Both the position numbers and the translations under genes were made by a program. DNA of 64,000 nucleotides from positions 3,100,501-3,164,500 of the forward strand of contig CP124529.1 in NCBI GenBank assembly GCA_029953615.1, read 5' to 3'. Shown here piece after piece: positions 47,421 to 54,891 of this stretch. The notes beneath the pieces are model-generated. The model did not search any database and was not told the origin of the DNA. It was given only the letters and a program-made list of their open reading frames with translations. This DNA is from Pseudomonas putida (GTDB lineage Bacteria > Pseudomonadota > Gammaproteobacteria > Pseudomonadales > Pseudomonadaceae). The stretch's first letter is position 1; every line of letters begins with the position of its first letter.

Positions 47421-48206
47421 TTGCTCACCGAACCCCGTCGCCGCGCCTACCTTTCCGCCATGCAAGTGGTGCACTGGCTGCCGCGCGCCGAACTGCCGTT
47501 CGCCGCACCGTCGCGGCCCGAGCTGCTGCTGCCGCTGGCGCCGGTCGAGGACCTCGAGTTCGATGTCAGGCCGGCACCGGCTGCCACCGAGGCGCCAGCC
47601 ATCCCCCAGGCTCGCTCCGGCGAGCGGCCGAAAATCGAGATTCCGCGCCCGGGCAGTGCGCCCAAGCCGGTCGCCAAGCCCGCCGAGGCCGAGGAGCAGG
47701 CCGCACCGCCACGCCCGGCCCCGGTGCCGCCCCCACGCTTCTCGCTGCAGTTGCTGCGCGCTGGCAGTTGCCTGCTGCTGGTGGAGTTGGCCACCGGCCA
47801 GCCGTTCCAGAGCCGCGACCCGTCCTACCTGCTGCTCAAGGACATGCTGCGCGCTGCCGGCCTGCCCGACGCCCCGCAGATCATCGGCGAGCCGGTGCGC
47901 TGGCCGCTGCTGGTGCGCGGCAACATGGACCAGGGCCCGGAGGCGGCGCGCGATTTCGTCCAGGGCTTTGTCCAGGCGCGCCTGGAGGACGCCCCGTGCA
48001 CCTGCCTGTGGCTGGTCGGCCTGCCGGCGCTGCGCTTTGCCGCCAATGCCGATGGTGACGCCTATTACCAAACCCTGAAGCTCGAGGGCCTGGGCGAAGC
48101 CTGGGCCTTGCCGGGCCTTGAATTGTTGATGGACGAGCCGCAGCGCAAGGCGGACGTCTGGAAAGCCATGCGCCAGCTGATGGCGCGCTGGAAGAGCGTT
48201 GAATGA
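47421..48206 (+). CDS. holD: DNA polymerase III psi subunit (HolD), long Pseudomonas form
   Basis: A 261-residue protein from a TTG start at 47421. The first 35 residues (EPRRRAYLSAMQVVHWLPR) resemble the E. coli psi N-terminus (RRDWQLQQLGITQW), which links chi to the clamp loader. Then comes a long Pro/Ala-rich linker (about 50-110), followed by a Rossmann-like C-terminal domain with SCLLLVELATGQPFQSRDPSYLLLKDML. Gene order holD-rimI with overlapping ends is as in enterobacteria. From memory, the P. aeruginosa psi subunit was found at the same locus. The E. coli protein is only about half as long. Confidence 0.75.
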   Translation: MLTEPRRRAYLSAMQVVHWLPRAELPFAAPSRPELLLPLAPVEDLEFDVRPAPAATEAPAIPQARSGERPKIEIPRPGSAPKPVAKPAEAEEQAAPPRPAPVPPPRFSLQLLRAGSCLLLVELATGQPFQSRDPSYLLLKDMLRAAGLPDAPQIIGEPVRWPLLVRGNMDQGPEAARDFVQGFVQARLEDAPCTCLWLVGLPALRFAANADGDAYYQTLKLEGLGEAWALPGLELLMDEPQRKADVWKAMRQLMARWKSVE

Positions 48207-48658
48207 GTGACTCGATCAGCTTCCGCCCGATGACCGAGGCGGATCTGGATGCCGTACTTAAGATCGAATATGCCGCGTTCAGTCATCCCTGGACCCGCGG
48301 GATCTTTCAGGATGCGCTCAAGTCGTACGAAGTCTGGCTGATGTTCGACGGCCAGCAGCAGGTGGGGCATGGCGTGATCAACGTGATCATCGACGAGGCG
48401 CACCTGCTCAACATTACCGTCAAACCGGAAAACCAGGGCCGCGGGCTGGGCCTGCGCCTGCTTGAGCACCTGATGGCCCGGGCCTACCAGCTCAATGGTC
48501 GCGAGTGCTTCCTGGAAGTGCGTGCCAGCAACCAGTCGGCCTATCGTTTGTACGAGCGCTACGGTTTCAACGAAATCGGCCGCCGTCGCGACTATTACCC
48601 GATCGCCGGCGGCCGCGAGGATGCGCTGGTGATGGCCTGCACCCTGCTCGAAGACTGA
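48203..48658 (+). CDS. rimI: Ribosomal protein S18 alanine N-acetyltransferase
   Basis: A 151-residue GNAT acetyltransferase with acetyl-CoA motif NQGRGLGLRLLEHL, the substrate strand AHLLNITVKPEN, and the catalytic and late Tyr region NQSAYRLYERYGFNEIGRRRDYY, all typical of RimI. It modifies the N-terminus of ribosomal protein S18. It overlaps holD by 4 bases and ends at a hairpin that also serves the opposite strand. Confidence 0.95.
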   Translation: MSDSISFRPMTEADLDAVLKIEYAAFSHPWTRGIFQDALKSYEVWLMFDGQQQVGHGVINVIIDEAHLLNITVKPENQGRGLGLRLLEHLMARAYQLNGRECFLEVRASNQSAYRLYERYGFNEIGRRRDYYPIAGGREDALVMACTLLED

Positions 48659-48667
48659 GCAGGCCTG

Positions 48668-48708
48668 CACCGGCCCTTTTCGCGGGCAGGGCCGCGAAAG
48701 GGCCGGTG
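48668..48708. terminator. Palindrome between convergent rimI and the 48715 gene
   Basis: CACCGGCCCTTTTCGCGG pairs with CCGCGAAAGGGCCGGTG around a short loop. It starts 10 bases after rimI and ends 6 bases before the end of the opposing gene, so it can terminate both transcripts. It looks like a degenerate REP. Confidence 0.65.
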
Positions 48709-48714
48709 TGTCGA

Positions 48715-49872
48715 TCACAAATCCAGCGGCTGAACCTCGGCCGGCTTGTCCAGCTCGCGCAGGCTTCTGGTCACGCTGCCGGTATTGCATTTGGCGGCCG
48801 CCTGCTCCGGCGTGTACTTGCGCACGATGCGGAAGAATAGCTCGCAAGTCTGTTTCTTCTGCGTTACCTGCCACTTGGTCGAGCAGGCATCCAGCGTCAG
48901 CCTGGCATCGGCCCGTTGATTGCGCCCCATCCCTGCCTGCCAGCAGGCCGCGGTCAGGTCCTGCCCCATCATTTTCAGGCCGGCGGCATCGGCTGCATCC
49001 TGGTCGCCACCGTGGCTGTCCTTGTTCGCCGCATACCAGATGGCACTAGGGTGGTTGGCACCCAGCACCGGCACCTTGGCACCTGGCTGCGGGCTGATGC
49101 TGACCAGACCCAGCACATCTACCCGCGGCCCGTACTGCTGTTGGATCCAGCTGCGTACCGGCGCACCGAAGGCCACCATCGGCAGGGGCCTGGCGGGGTT
49201 CTGCAGGGTCATTTCGCCGACCATGCGTACCTGGTAGTCCTTGAAGTAGCTGTAGGTTTCCTTCAGTGTTTCGCCCGCGCTGGCCGGTGCGGCGATGGGA
49301 GCGATATCGATGATGGTCTGGTAGGCCGGGGTCTGGCTGGCGTCGACGCCATTGAATGTCAGCAGCTCGGCCCAGCGGTCGGTGGTGTTAGAGCGCAGGT
49401 AGTCCTGGGCCTGGGTCAGTGAATAGTCCGGCGGGAAGTGCAGCAGCTCGATGCTGCGCCGGTTCTGCAGGGCCATGCCCAGTGGCAGGAACAGGTACCA
49501 GTCGTAGGACCATTTACCGTCCTTGTTCAGCCGGGTGGCTCCCTGATAGGCCAGTTCACCGCTGTCGAGCAGCTTGCGCAGCGGCTTGGCATAGCTTGCG
49601 GGTACGCCACTGATGGTTGCGTGCAGGCGGTCATTGTCGCGGCTAACCTGCACCTGGGCGGCGGCATGGCCGTCGCGGCGTACGCTCTGGGTCAGGTAGT
49701 GTTCGACGGTCTGCTCCAGGGTCCAGTCGCGATAACAGATCACGTGGCAGTTGTTGGGGTAGGCGAAGAGGCGGGTAACGCGCTGGGCATCGCCCAGGTC
49801 GATGCGTGCGTCGGCGGCGGCAAGGCCGCTGAAGGCCAGGGCGGCGAGGCTCGGTAAGGCAATCTTGTGCAT
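48715..49872 (-). CDS. Exported cysteine-rich hypothetical protein
   Basis: A 385-residue protein with a signal peptide (MHKIALPSLAALAFSGLAAA) and ATG 49872 preceded by AAGGAG. The mature protein has Cys pairs at both ends (NNCHVICYRDW near residue 45; AACW, DACSTKW, QTCELFF and AKCNTGS near the C-terminus), consistent with periplasmic disulfides. No family is recognised. There is a conserved-looking central block with PIAAPASAGETLKETYSYF. It is transcribed divergently from the M15 peptidase gene over 66 bases. Confidence 0.8.
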   Translation of the reverse strand: MHKIALPSLAALAFSGLAAADARIDLGDAQRVTRLFAYPNNCHVICYRDWTLEQTVEHYLTQSVRRDGHAAAQVQVSRDNDRLHATISGVPASYAKPLRKLLDSGELAYQGATRLNKDGKWSYDWYLFLPLGMALQNRRSIELLHFPPDYSLTQAQDYLRSNTTDRWAELLTFNGVDASQTPAYQTIIDIAPIAAPASAGETLKETYSYFKDYQVRMVGEMTLQNPARPLPMVAFGAPVRSWIQQQYGPRVDVLGLVSISPQPGAKVPVLGANHPSAIWYAANKDSHGGDQDAADAAGLKMMGQDLTAACWQAGMGRNQRADARLTLDACSTKWQVTQKKQTCELFFRIVRKYTPEQAAAKCNTGSVTRSLRELDKPAEVQPLDL

Positions 49873-49938
49873 GCTTAACTCCTTGTTGGGCGCTGCCGTG
49901 CTCGGCAGTGTGCACATACTGTGGCAGGGGGAGCAGGG

Positions 49939-50520
49939 ATGAAAAGGGCTGGATGGCTGCCGCTGGCACTGGGCATGCTGTGTGCTGCAGTGCAGGCCGA
50001 TGAGCGTGACTTGTGGTTGTTCGCGCAATGGGCCGGGGACCATCAGACACGGCCGTTTCGCCAGATGCTGGTGGATGCACGCCTGTATGGTGTGGTGCCG
50101 ATCCATCAGTTGCTGCGTTCGGCTTCGGACTGGAAGCTGTGCCGTGCGTCCCCTTTCGCCGTGCCACCTGCCAGTAACTGGCCGGCCGTGCGGTCGACGC
50201 TCGCGCTGATCAAGACGCTCGACGAGCAAGGCATCCTGCGCCAGTTCGAGGTGGTTTCGGCCTACCGCGATCCACGCCTGAACGTTTGCGCCGGCGGGGC
50301 CGCCAACAGCGCCCACACTCGCGCCTTCGCCGTCGATATCCTGCTACCCGCCTGGGCGGACCCCAACCCGCTGTGCCGTTTCTGGCAGCAGCATGGCCAG
50401 GCCTGGAACATGGGCCTTGGGCGCTATCCGTCCGGGCGTATTCATGTGGATACCGCGGGTTATCGTACCTGGGGTGGTGACGGCCGTTCGGCTTCGTCGT
50501 TCTGCATCAAGCCCGGATGA
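49939..50520 (+). CDS. Exported M15-family peptidase (D,D-carboxypeptidase-like)
   Basis: A 193-residue protein starting with a signal peptide (MKRAGWLPLALGMLCAAVQA), ATG 49939 after GGGGGAGCAGGG. The zinc peptidase motif is visible as SAYRDPRLNVCAGGAANSAHTRAFAVD (His and Asp six apart) and the second His in GRIHVDT. That pattern fits M15 D-Ala-D-Ala carboxypeptidases/L,D-dipeptidases acting on peptidoglycan. Its last 61 bases overlap the 3' end of the LysR gene on the opposite strand. Confidence 0.85.
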   Translation: MKRAGWLPLALGMLCAAVQADERDLWLFAQWAGDHQTRPFRQMLVDARLYGVVPIHQLLRSASDWKLCRASPFAVPPASNWPAVRSTLALIKTLDEQGILRQFEVVSAYRDPRLNVCAGGAANSAHTRAFAVDILLPAWADPNPLCRFWQQHGQAWNMGLGRYPSGRIHVDTAGYRTWGGDGRSASSFCIKPG

Positions 50521-51377
50521 GCCAGGCAGTCCCGGCATTCGCCCATCACCCATGCGGCGAAGCGCTGGCGCTTGCCGCCATCTTCCAACGGCTGCGGGCT
50601 GAGCAGGTGGTAGGCCGAGCCGTCGCGCACAAAGCCGAACGGCGCCTGCAACTGCCCGCTGTCGAGTTCATCACGCACCATCAGGGCTGAGGCCATGGCC
50701 AGGCCCAGGCCGGCGCTGGCAGCCTGGATCGACAGGTAGAAATGTTCATAGTCGCTGCGCTCGGTGTGCCGGGCCTGCTGACCGCTCAGGCGCAGCCAGG
50801 TGGGCCACGCGCCGGGGCGGGTGGCGCTGTGCAGCAGGCGTTGGCCTTCAAGCTGGATGGGAGCGGTGGGGTGACACACCGGGCCGATCCATTCGTCGCA
50901 GATCTTCTGGTGGTACAGCTGCTTGTCCCAGTGGAAGTCATCGCGGCGTATTGCCAGGTCGACACCGCTGCGGGCGAAGTCCAGTGGCCCGCCTGCGGCC
51001 ACCAGGTGCAGCTGCAGGTCGGGGTGGGCGGCATGGAAGCGGGGCAGGCGCGGGATCAGCCAGCGCATGGCGATGGTCGGTTCGCACGACAGCACCAGCA
51101 CATTGTCGCGGGCCTGTTGCTGCAAATGCTGCACGGCGCCTTCTAGCTGCTCGAAGATCGCCTGGGTGGTGCCCTGCAAGGCACGGCCGGCAGGAGTGAG
51201 GAAAATGGCCCGGTTGCGGCGCTCGAACAGCTCCACGCCAAGGCTTTCTTCAAGCAGGCGCACCTGGCGGCTGACTGCGCCATGGGTGACGTGCAGGTGC
51301 TCGGCGGCGCGCACGAAGCTCTCGGTCCGGGCGGCTATGTCGAAGTAGCGGAAGGCGTTGAGTGGCGGCAGTTTCAT
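50460..51377 (-). CDS. LysR-family transcriptional regulator (GcvA/DsdC-like)
   Basis: A 305-residue LysR regulator, start ATG 51377. The N-terminal helix-turn-helix has FVRAAEHLHVTHGAVSRQVRLLEESLG, followed by RNRAIFLTPAGRALQ. A substrate-binding domain follows. It lies divergent from the RhtB-type exporter gene at 51606 with a BIME between, and may control that exporter. The C-terminus overlaps the M15 gene tail by 61 bases. Confidence 0.93.
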   Translation of the reverse strand: MKLPPLNAFRYFDIAARTESFVRAAEHLHVTHGAVSRQVRLLEESLGVELFERRNRAIFLTPAGRALQGTTQAIFEQLEGAVQHLQQQARDNVLVLSCEPTIAMRWLIPRLPRFHAAHPDLQLHLVAAGGPLDFARSGVDLAIRRDDFHWDKQLYHQKICDEWIGPVCHPTAPIQLEGQRLLHSATRPGAWPTWLRLSGQQARHTERSDYEHFYLSIQAASAGLGLAMASALMVRDELDSGQLQAPFGFVRDGSAYHLLSPQPLEDGGKRQRFAAWVMGECRDCLAHPGLMQNDEAERPSPPQVR

Positions 51378-51401
51378 GGCATCCCTGTTTGCCTGTGCCG
51401 A

Positions 51402-51476
51402 CCTCTTCGCGGGCTTGCCCGCTCCCACAGGGTTTCACAGCGACTTGTGGGAGCGGGCGAGCCCGCGAAGAGGCCG
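51402..51476. repeat. BIME, GTGGGAGCGGGC type
   Basis: CCTCTTCGCGGGCTTGCCCG and its inverse lie between the LysR gene and the RhtB-type exporter gene, upstream of both starts. Confidence 0.9.
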
Positions 51477-51605
51477 GCACCGGCACTACACCTCTGTGAA
51501 GAAAACTATCAGATTTGCCTCACTATAAATCGATTTTTCCTGGGCCATAAGCTCTCGATAATTACCTGGTCTGTGCATTTCCATCGCCTATCGAGAGCCA
51601 CCAGC

Positions 51606-52220
51606 ATGACCGAACTCATCGCCGTCGCCCTGTTCACCCTGCTCGCCGTCATCAGCCCTGGTGCCGACTTCGCCATGGTCACCCGCAGTAGTTATGCACA
51701 GGGTCGCAAGGCCGGGCTGGCTGCCGCCGTTGGCATTGCGCTGGGGGTGCAGGTGCATGTTCTGTACACGGTGCTGGGCATCGCGGTGATCATCAGCCAG
51801 AGCCCGGCTTTGTTCCTGGGCATGAAAGTGCTGGGCGCGGGTTACCTGGTTTACCTGGGTTACCAGTCGCTGACCAACACCCGGCGCATCAGCCTTGACG
51901 GCGTCGCCAGCTCTGCGGCCAGCGTAACGCAGGCCCTGCGCACGGGCTTTCTGACCAACGCCTTCAACCCCAAGACCATGCTGTTCGTCATCAGCGCCTT
52001 CACCCAGGTGGTGCAACCCGGCAGCCCGCTGGTACTGGATTTTGCCTACGGCGCTTTCATGTCCGTTGCCCACTGGCTGTGGTTCAGCCTGGTGGCGGTG
52101 TTCTTCTCCAGCACGGCATTGCGCAAGGCGATGATCGAGCGGCAAATGCTGGTGGATCGGCTGATCGGCCTGGCGCTGATCGGGCTTGGTCTGGCCGTCG
52201 CTGTTACCGGCGTGCGTTGA
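51606..52220 (+). CDS. LysE/RhtB-family amino-acid exporter
   Basis: A 204-residue inner-membrane exporter with six predicted helices. MTELIAVALFTLLAVISPGADFAMVTRSS, with the PGADF motif, is diagnostic of the RhtB/LysE family, and NAFNPKTMLFVISAF is the second conserved block. The likely substrate is a neutral amino acid such as homoserine or threonine. It is divergent from a LysR gene. A short leader (51485-51605) contains an A/T-rich promoter-like segment with AAAACTATCAG. Confidence 0.94.
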   Translation: MTELIAVALFTLLAVISPGADFAMVTRSSYAQGRKAGLAAAVGIALGVQVHVLYTVLGIAVIISQSPALFLGMKVLGAGYLVYLGYQSLTNTRRISLDGVASSAASVTQALRTGFLTNAFNPKTMLFVISAFTQVVQPGSPLVLDFAYGAFMSVAHWLWFSLVAVFFSSTALRKAMIERQMLVDRLIGLALIGLGLAVAVTGVR

Positions 52221-52263
52221 GGCAGGAGAAGGAGGGCGGGCCTGGGTATTTTTCGCAGGCAAA

Positions 52264-52292
52264 GAAAAAGGGCTTACCTTGCGGTAAGCCCT
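52264..52292 (-). terminator. Terminator of tRNA-Met
   Basis: On the minus strand AGGGCTTACC-GCAA-GGTAAGCCCT is followed by TTTTC, 11 bases after the encoded CCA. Confidence 0.9.
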
Positions 52293-52302
52293 TCGTCTTG
52301 TT

Positions 52303-52379
52303 TGGTGGCTACACAGGGACTTGAACCCCGGACCCCAGCATTATGAATGCTATGCTCTAACCAACTGAGCTATGTAGCC
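52303..52379 (-). tRNA. tRNA-Met (CAU), elongator type
   Basis: 77 bases with encoded CCA. On the minus strand the acceptor stem GGCTACA pairs with TGTAGCC; the D-arm is AGCTCAGTTGGTTAGAGC; the anticodon loop TTCATAA gives CAU; the T-arm has GGGGTTCAAGTCCC. The first base pair is G-C, as in elongator rather than initiator tRNA-Met. Confidence 0.96.
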
Positions 52380-52455
52380 GATGGCGCGCATTATTCTCTT
52401 GAACGGCCCCCCTGTCAACACTCATTTCAAAAAAAATTTGCACGCTTTCAAAAAC

Positions 52456-53052
52456 TTAGCGGCCAGCCCCAGGGTCTGCCTTGCCCAACGGCATGCCGCC
52501 GGCTTTTATCTGCCCGCTGCGCCAGCCATCGGCGGCCTTGAGGTCGGCGTGCTGCACCGGGCCGATACGTTCGCCATCGAAGGTTACCCGCTCGCCCGCC
52601 GAGACCAAGCGCTGTTCGCCGTCCTGGGTAACCATGGCTTTGCCGGTTAGTACCACCAGTTCGTCATGGTCAGCGCGGCGAGCGACCTGCAGGCGGGTAC
52701 CGAACACCTGGATGCGCGCATCTCCCACCGTCACCTCCATGGCCCGGCCATCCAGCATCACTTCAATGGCAACCTGGCCCTGCACCAGGTGCAGCTGGCG
52801 CGTGCGGCCGCGCAGGTCGGCGTTCATCGCGCTGGCACCTTCCAGGTGCAGGAGGGTTCCATCGGCCAGTCGCAGGCTGCGTCGCTCACCTGTATCGGTG
52901 TGCAATTGGCTACCCAGACGCTGCATCAGCGGCCAGTAGAGGTAGGCGGTAGTACCCAGCCCCAGCAGGAACAGAAGCGCCAGCCCCTTGCCCAGATGGC
53001 TGCGGCGGGTGGTGATCGGTCGTGGACGGGGGCGAGCAGGCATCGGGCTCAT
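52456..53052 (-). CDS. Truncated FecR-like membrane protein
   Basis: A 198-residue protein starting at ATG 53052. One transmembrane helix (GLALLFLLGLGTTAYLYW, about 22-40) is followed by a FecR domain (about 50-165: ERRSLRLADGTLLHLEGASA, RQLHLVQGQVAIEV, VFGTRLQVARRADHDELVVLTGKAMV). The N-terminal sigma-binding domain of a normal FecR and most of the C-terminal receptor-contact domain are missing; the protein stops just after GGMPLG. No fecI is adjacent. The Fur-like box at 53122-53142 lies directly upstream, suggesting iron control and a deleted FecI-FecR system. Confidence 0.75.
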   Translation of the reverse strand: MSPMPARPRPRPITTRRSHLGKGLALLFLLGLGTTAYLYWPLMQRLGSQLHTDTGERRSLRLADGTLLHLEGASAMNADLRGRTRQLHLVQGQVAIEVMLDGRAMEVTVGDARIQVFGTRLQVARRADHDELVVLTGKAMVTQDGEQRLVSAGERVTFDGERIGPVQHADLKAADGWRSGQIKAGGMPLGKADPGAGR

Positions 53053-53121
53053 GGGTTCGGTCTGCTCGCGATAAGGGCGGTTTCGCCCAATGAAGACAGA
53101 GGATTTGGCAAGGATGCTATT

Positions 53122-53142
53122 TATATTGAGAACCATTTGCAA
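53122..53142 (-). promoter_or_regulatory. Fur-like box upstream of FecR-like gene
   Basis: Minus-strand GCAAATGGTTCTCAATATA agrees with the 19-base Fur consensus at 12 positions by my count. It shares the ATTGAGAAC core with the box upstream of fecI at 60281. Confidence 0.55.
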
Positions 53143-53233
53143 GTACGCCGCATCAGCGAATTAAAAAAGGTAGCTATCTATCTATTCGTTTCCCGATAAT
53201 CGGATCCCAACCTACGGATGGAGACCCAGGCAC

Positions 53234-54446
53234 ATGGCTATCAGTAGCGCCTCCACTGCATCCACCAGTGCGGCGAGCCAAGCCACGCCGCTGGTGATGC
53301 GCATCATCGGTTTCTGCGCTTTGGCGCACCTGATCAATGACCTGATCCAGTCGGTGTTGCCGGCGATCTACCCCATGCTCAAGGCCAACTACGACCTGAG
53401 TTTCGCCCAGATCGGCATGATCACTCTCACGTTCCAGATCACCGCCTCGCTGCTGCAGCCCTGGGTCGGCTTCTTTACCGATCGGCGGCCTGCGCCCAAT
53501 CTTGCTGCCGCTGGGCACCCTGTGCACCTTGGTGGGTATCGTGATGCTGGCCTTCGTCGGCAGCTTCCCGATGATTCTGCTGGCCTCGGCGCTGGTGGGT
53601 ATCGGCTCGTCGACCTTCCACCCGGAGACCTCGCGGATCGCGCGCCTGGCCTCGGGCGGGCGCTTCGGCCTGGCCCAGTCGACTTTCCAGGTTGGCGGCA
53701 ACACCGGCTCGGCGTTCGGCCCGTTGCTGGCGGCGGCCATTGTCATTCCGTTCGGACAGACTCACGTGGCCTGGTTCGGCCTGGCTGCGCTGTTCTTCCT
53801 CGGCGTCACCCTGATGCTGCGTGGCTGGTACAAGGAGCACCTCAACCAGGCCAGGGCGCGCAAGGCCGTGCAGGCGACCCATGGCATTTCCCGCGGGCGG
53901 GTGGTTGCGGCGCTGATCGTGCTGGGCCTGCTGGTGTTCTCCAAGTACTTCTACATGGCGAGCTTCACCAGCTACTTCACCTTCTACCTGATCGAGAAGT
54001 TCGGTGTGTCGGTGGCCAGCTCGCAGCTGCACCTGTTCCTGTTCCTCGGTGCGGTGGCGGCGGGAACCTTCTTTGGCGGGCCGATCGGTGACCGCATCGG
54101 GCGCAAGGCCGTGATCTGGTTCTCGATCCTCGGCGTGGCGCCGTTCACCCTGGTGCTGCCGTATGCCGACCTGTTCTGGACCACTGTGTTGAGCGTGGTG
54201 ATCGGCTTTATCCTGGCTTCGGCGTTTTCAGCGATCGTGGTGTATGCGCAGGAGCTGGTGCCGGGCAGCGTGGGCATGATCGCCGGGATCTTCTTCGGCC
54301 TGATGTTCGGCTTTGGTGGCATTGGTGCCGCCTTGCTGGGGTATGTGGCGGACCTGCGTGGTATCGAGTACGTGTACGAGGTATGTTCGTTCCTGCCGTT
54401 GTTCGGGTTGTTGGCGGTATTCTTGCCGAGTACCGGCAAGCGCTGA
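53234..54446 (+). CDS. fsr: MFS transporter, fosmidomycin-resistance (Fsr) type, frameshifted
   Basis: A transporter of about 403 residues once one base is removed. The N-terminal part (RIIGFCALAHLINDLIQSVLPAIYP, then FQITASLLQPWVGFFTDRRP) runs in one frame. From LLPLGTLCTLVGIVMLAF onward the protein continues in another frame to PSTGKR. Removing an A from CCCAATCTTG at about 53498 joins DRRPAP to ILLPLGTL. The STFHPETSRIARLASGGRFG block is the Fsr signature. Known Fsr proteins export fosmidomycin and other drugs. It is divergent from the FecR-like gene. Confidence 0.8.
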
Positions 54447-54450
54447 TATC

Positions 54451-54600
54451 GCCGGGGGCTGCTTTGCAGCCCATCGCCGGCAAGCCAGCTCCCACCTCGA
54501 CCGGCATCGCCCTCGAGCCATGCGCAGCCCCTGCAAGACAGTTGCTCTCCACCTGTGGGAGCTGGCTTGCCGGCGATGGGGCGCGTAGCGGCCCCCGACG
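54451..54600. repeat. BIME, GTGGGAGCTGGCTTGCCGGCGAT type
   Basis: ATCGCCGGCAAGCCAGCTCC and its inverse, with outer arms GCCGGGGGCTGCTTTGCAGCCC and AGCGGCCCCCGAC. Confidence 0.9.
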
Positions 54601-54670
54601 ATTGACGGCCTGACACCCTTGGCCTAGAGTGCCGCCTCTTTTCCCAACCACCTGCGTAGTAGTCAAAGCA

Positions 54671-54808
54671 ATGTGCCGTACCCAGTCCCTGCCAGACGCC
54701 CGCCAGCCTGCCTTCCAGGCCCTGCGTCGTGCGTGGCCGAGCGACACGGTGCTCAAGCGTCGCCGCAGCGTGCTGTTTGCCTTCACCTTCTCGCCACACC
54801 TCGCCTGA
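54671..54808 (+). CDS. Small ORF (45 aa), possible leader peptide
   Basis: ATG at 54671 opens 45 codons ending TGA at 54808: MCRTQSLPDARQPAFQALRR at the start and LFAFTFSPHLA at the end, with a central basic stretch KRRRS. There is no clear ribosome-binding site. It occupies the leader of the MFS gene at 54892. It may be a regulatory or small basic peptide, or chance. Confidence 0.3.
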   Translation: MCRTQSLPDARQPAFQALRRAWPSDTVLKRRRSVLFAFTFSPHLA

Positions 54809-54891
54809 GCTGATCTGCGCTTTCGCGTCGCTCGCCGCCCTGGCGGGCGCGCCTGTGTCTGCACGTCTTTTCGGTTTGCAAGGAGTGGTAC

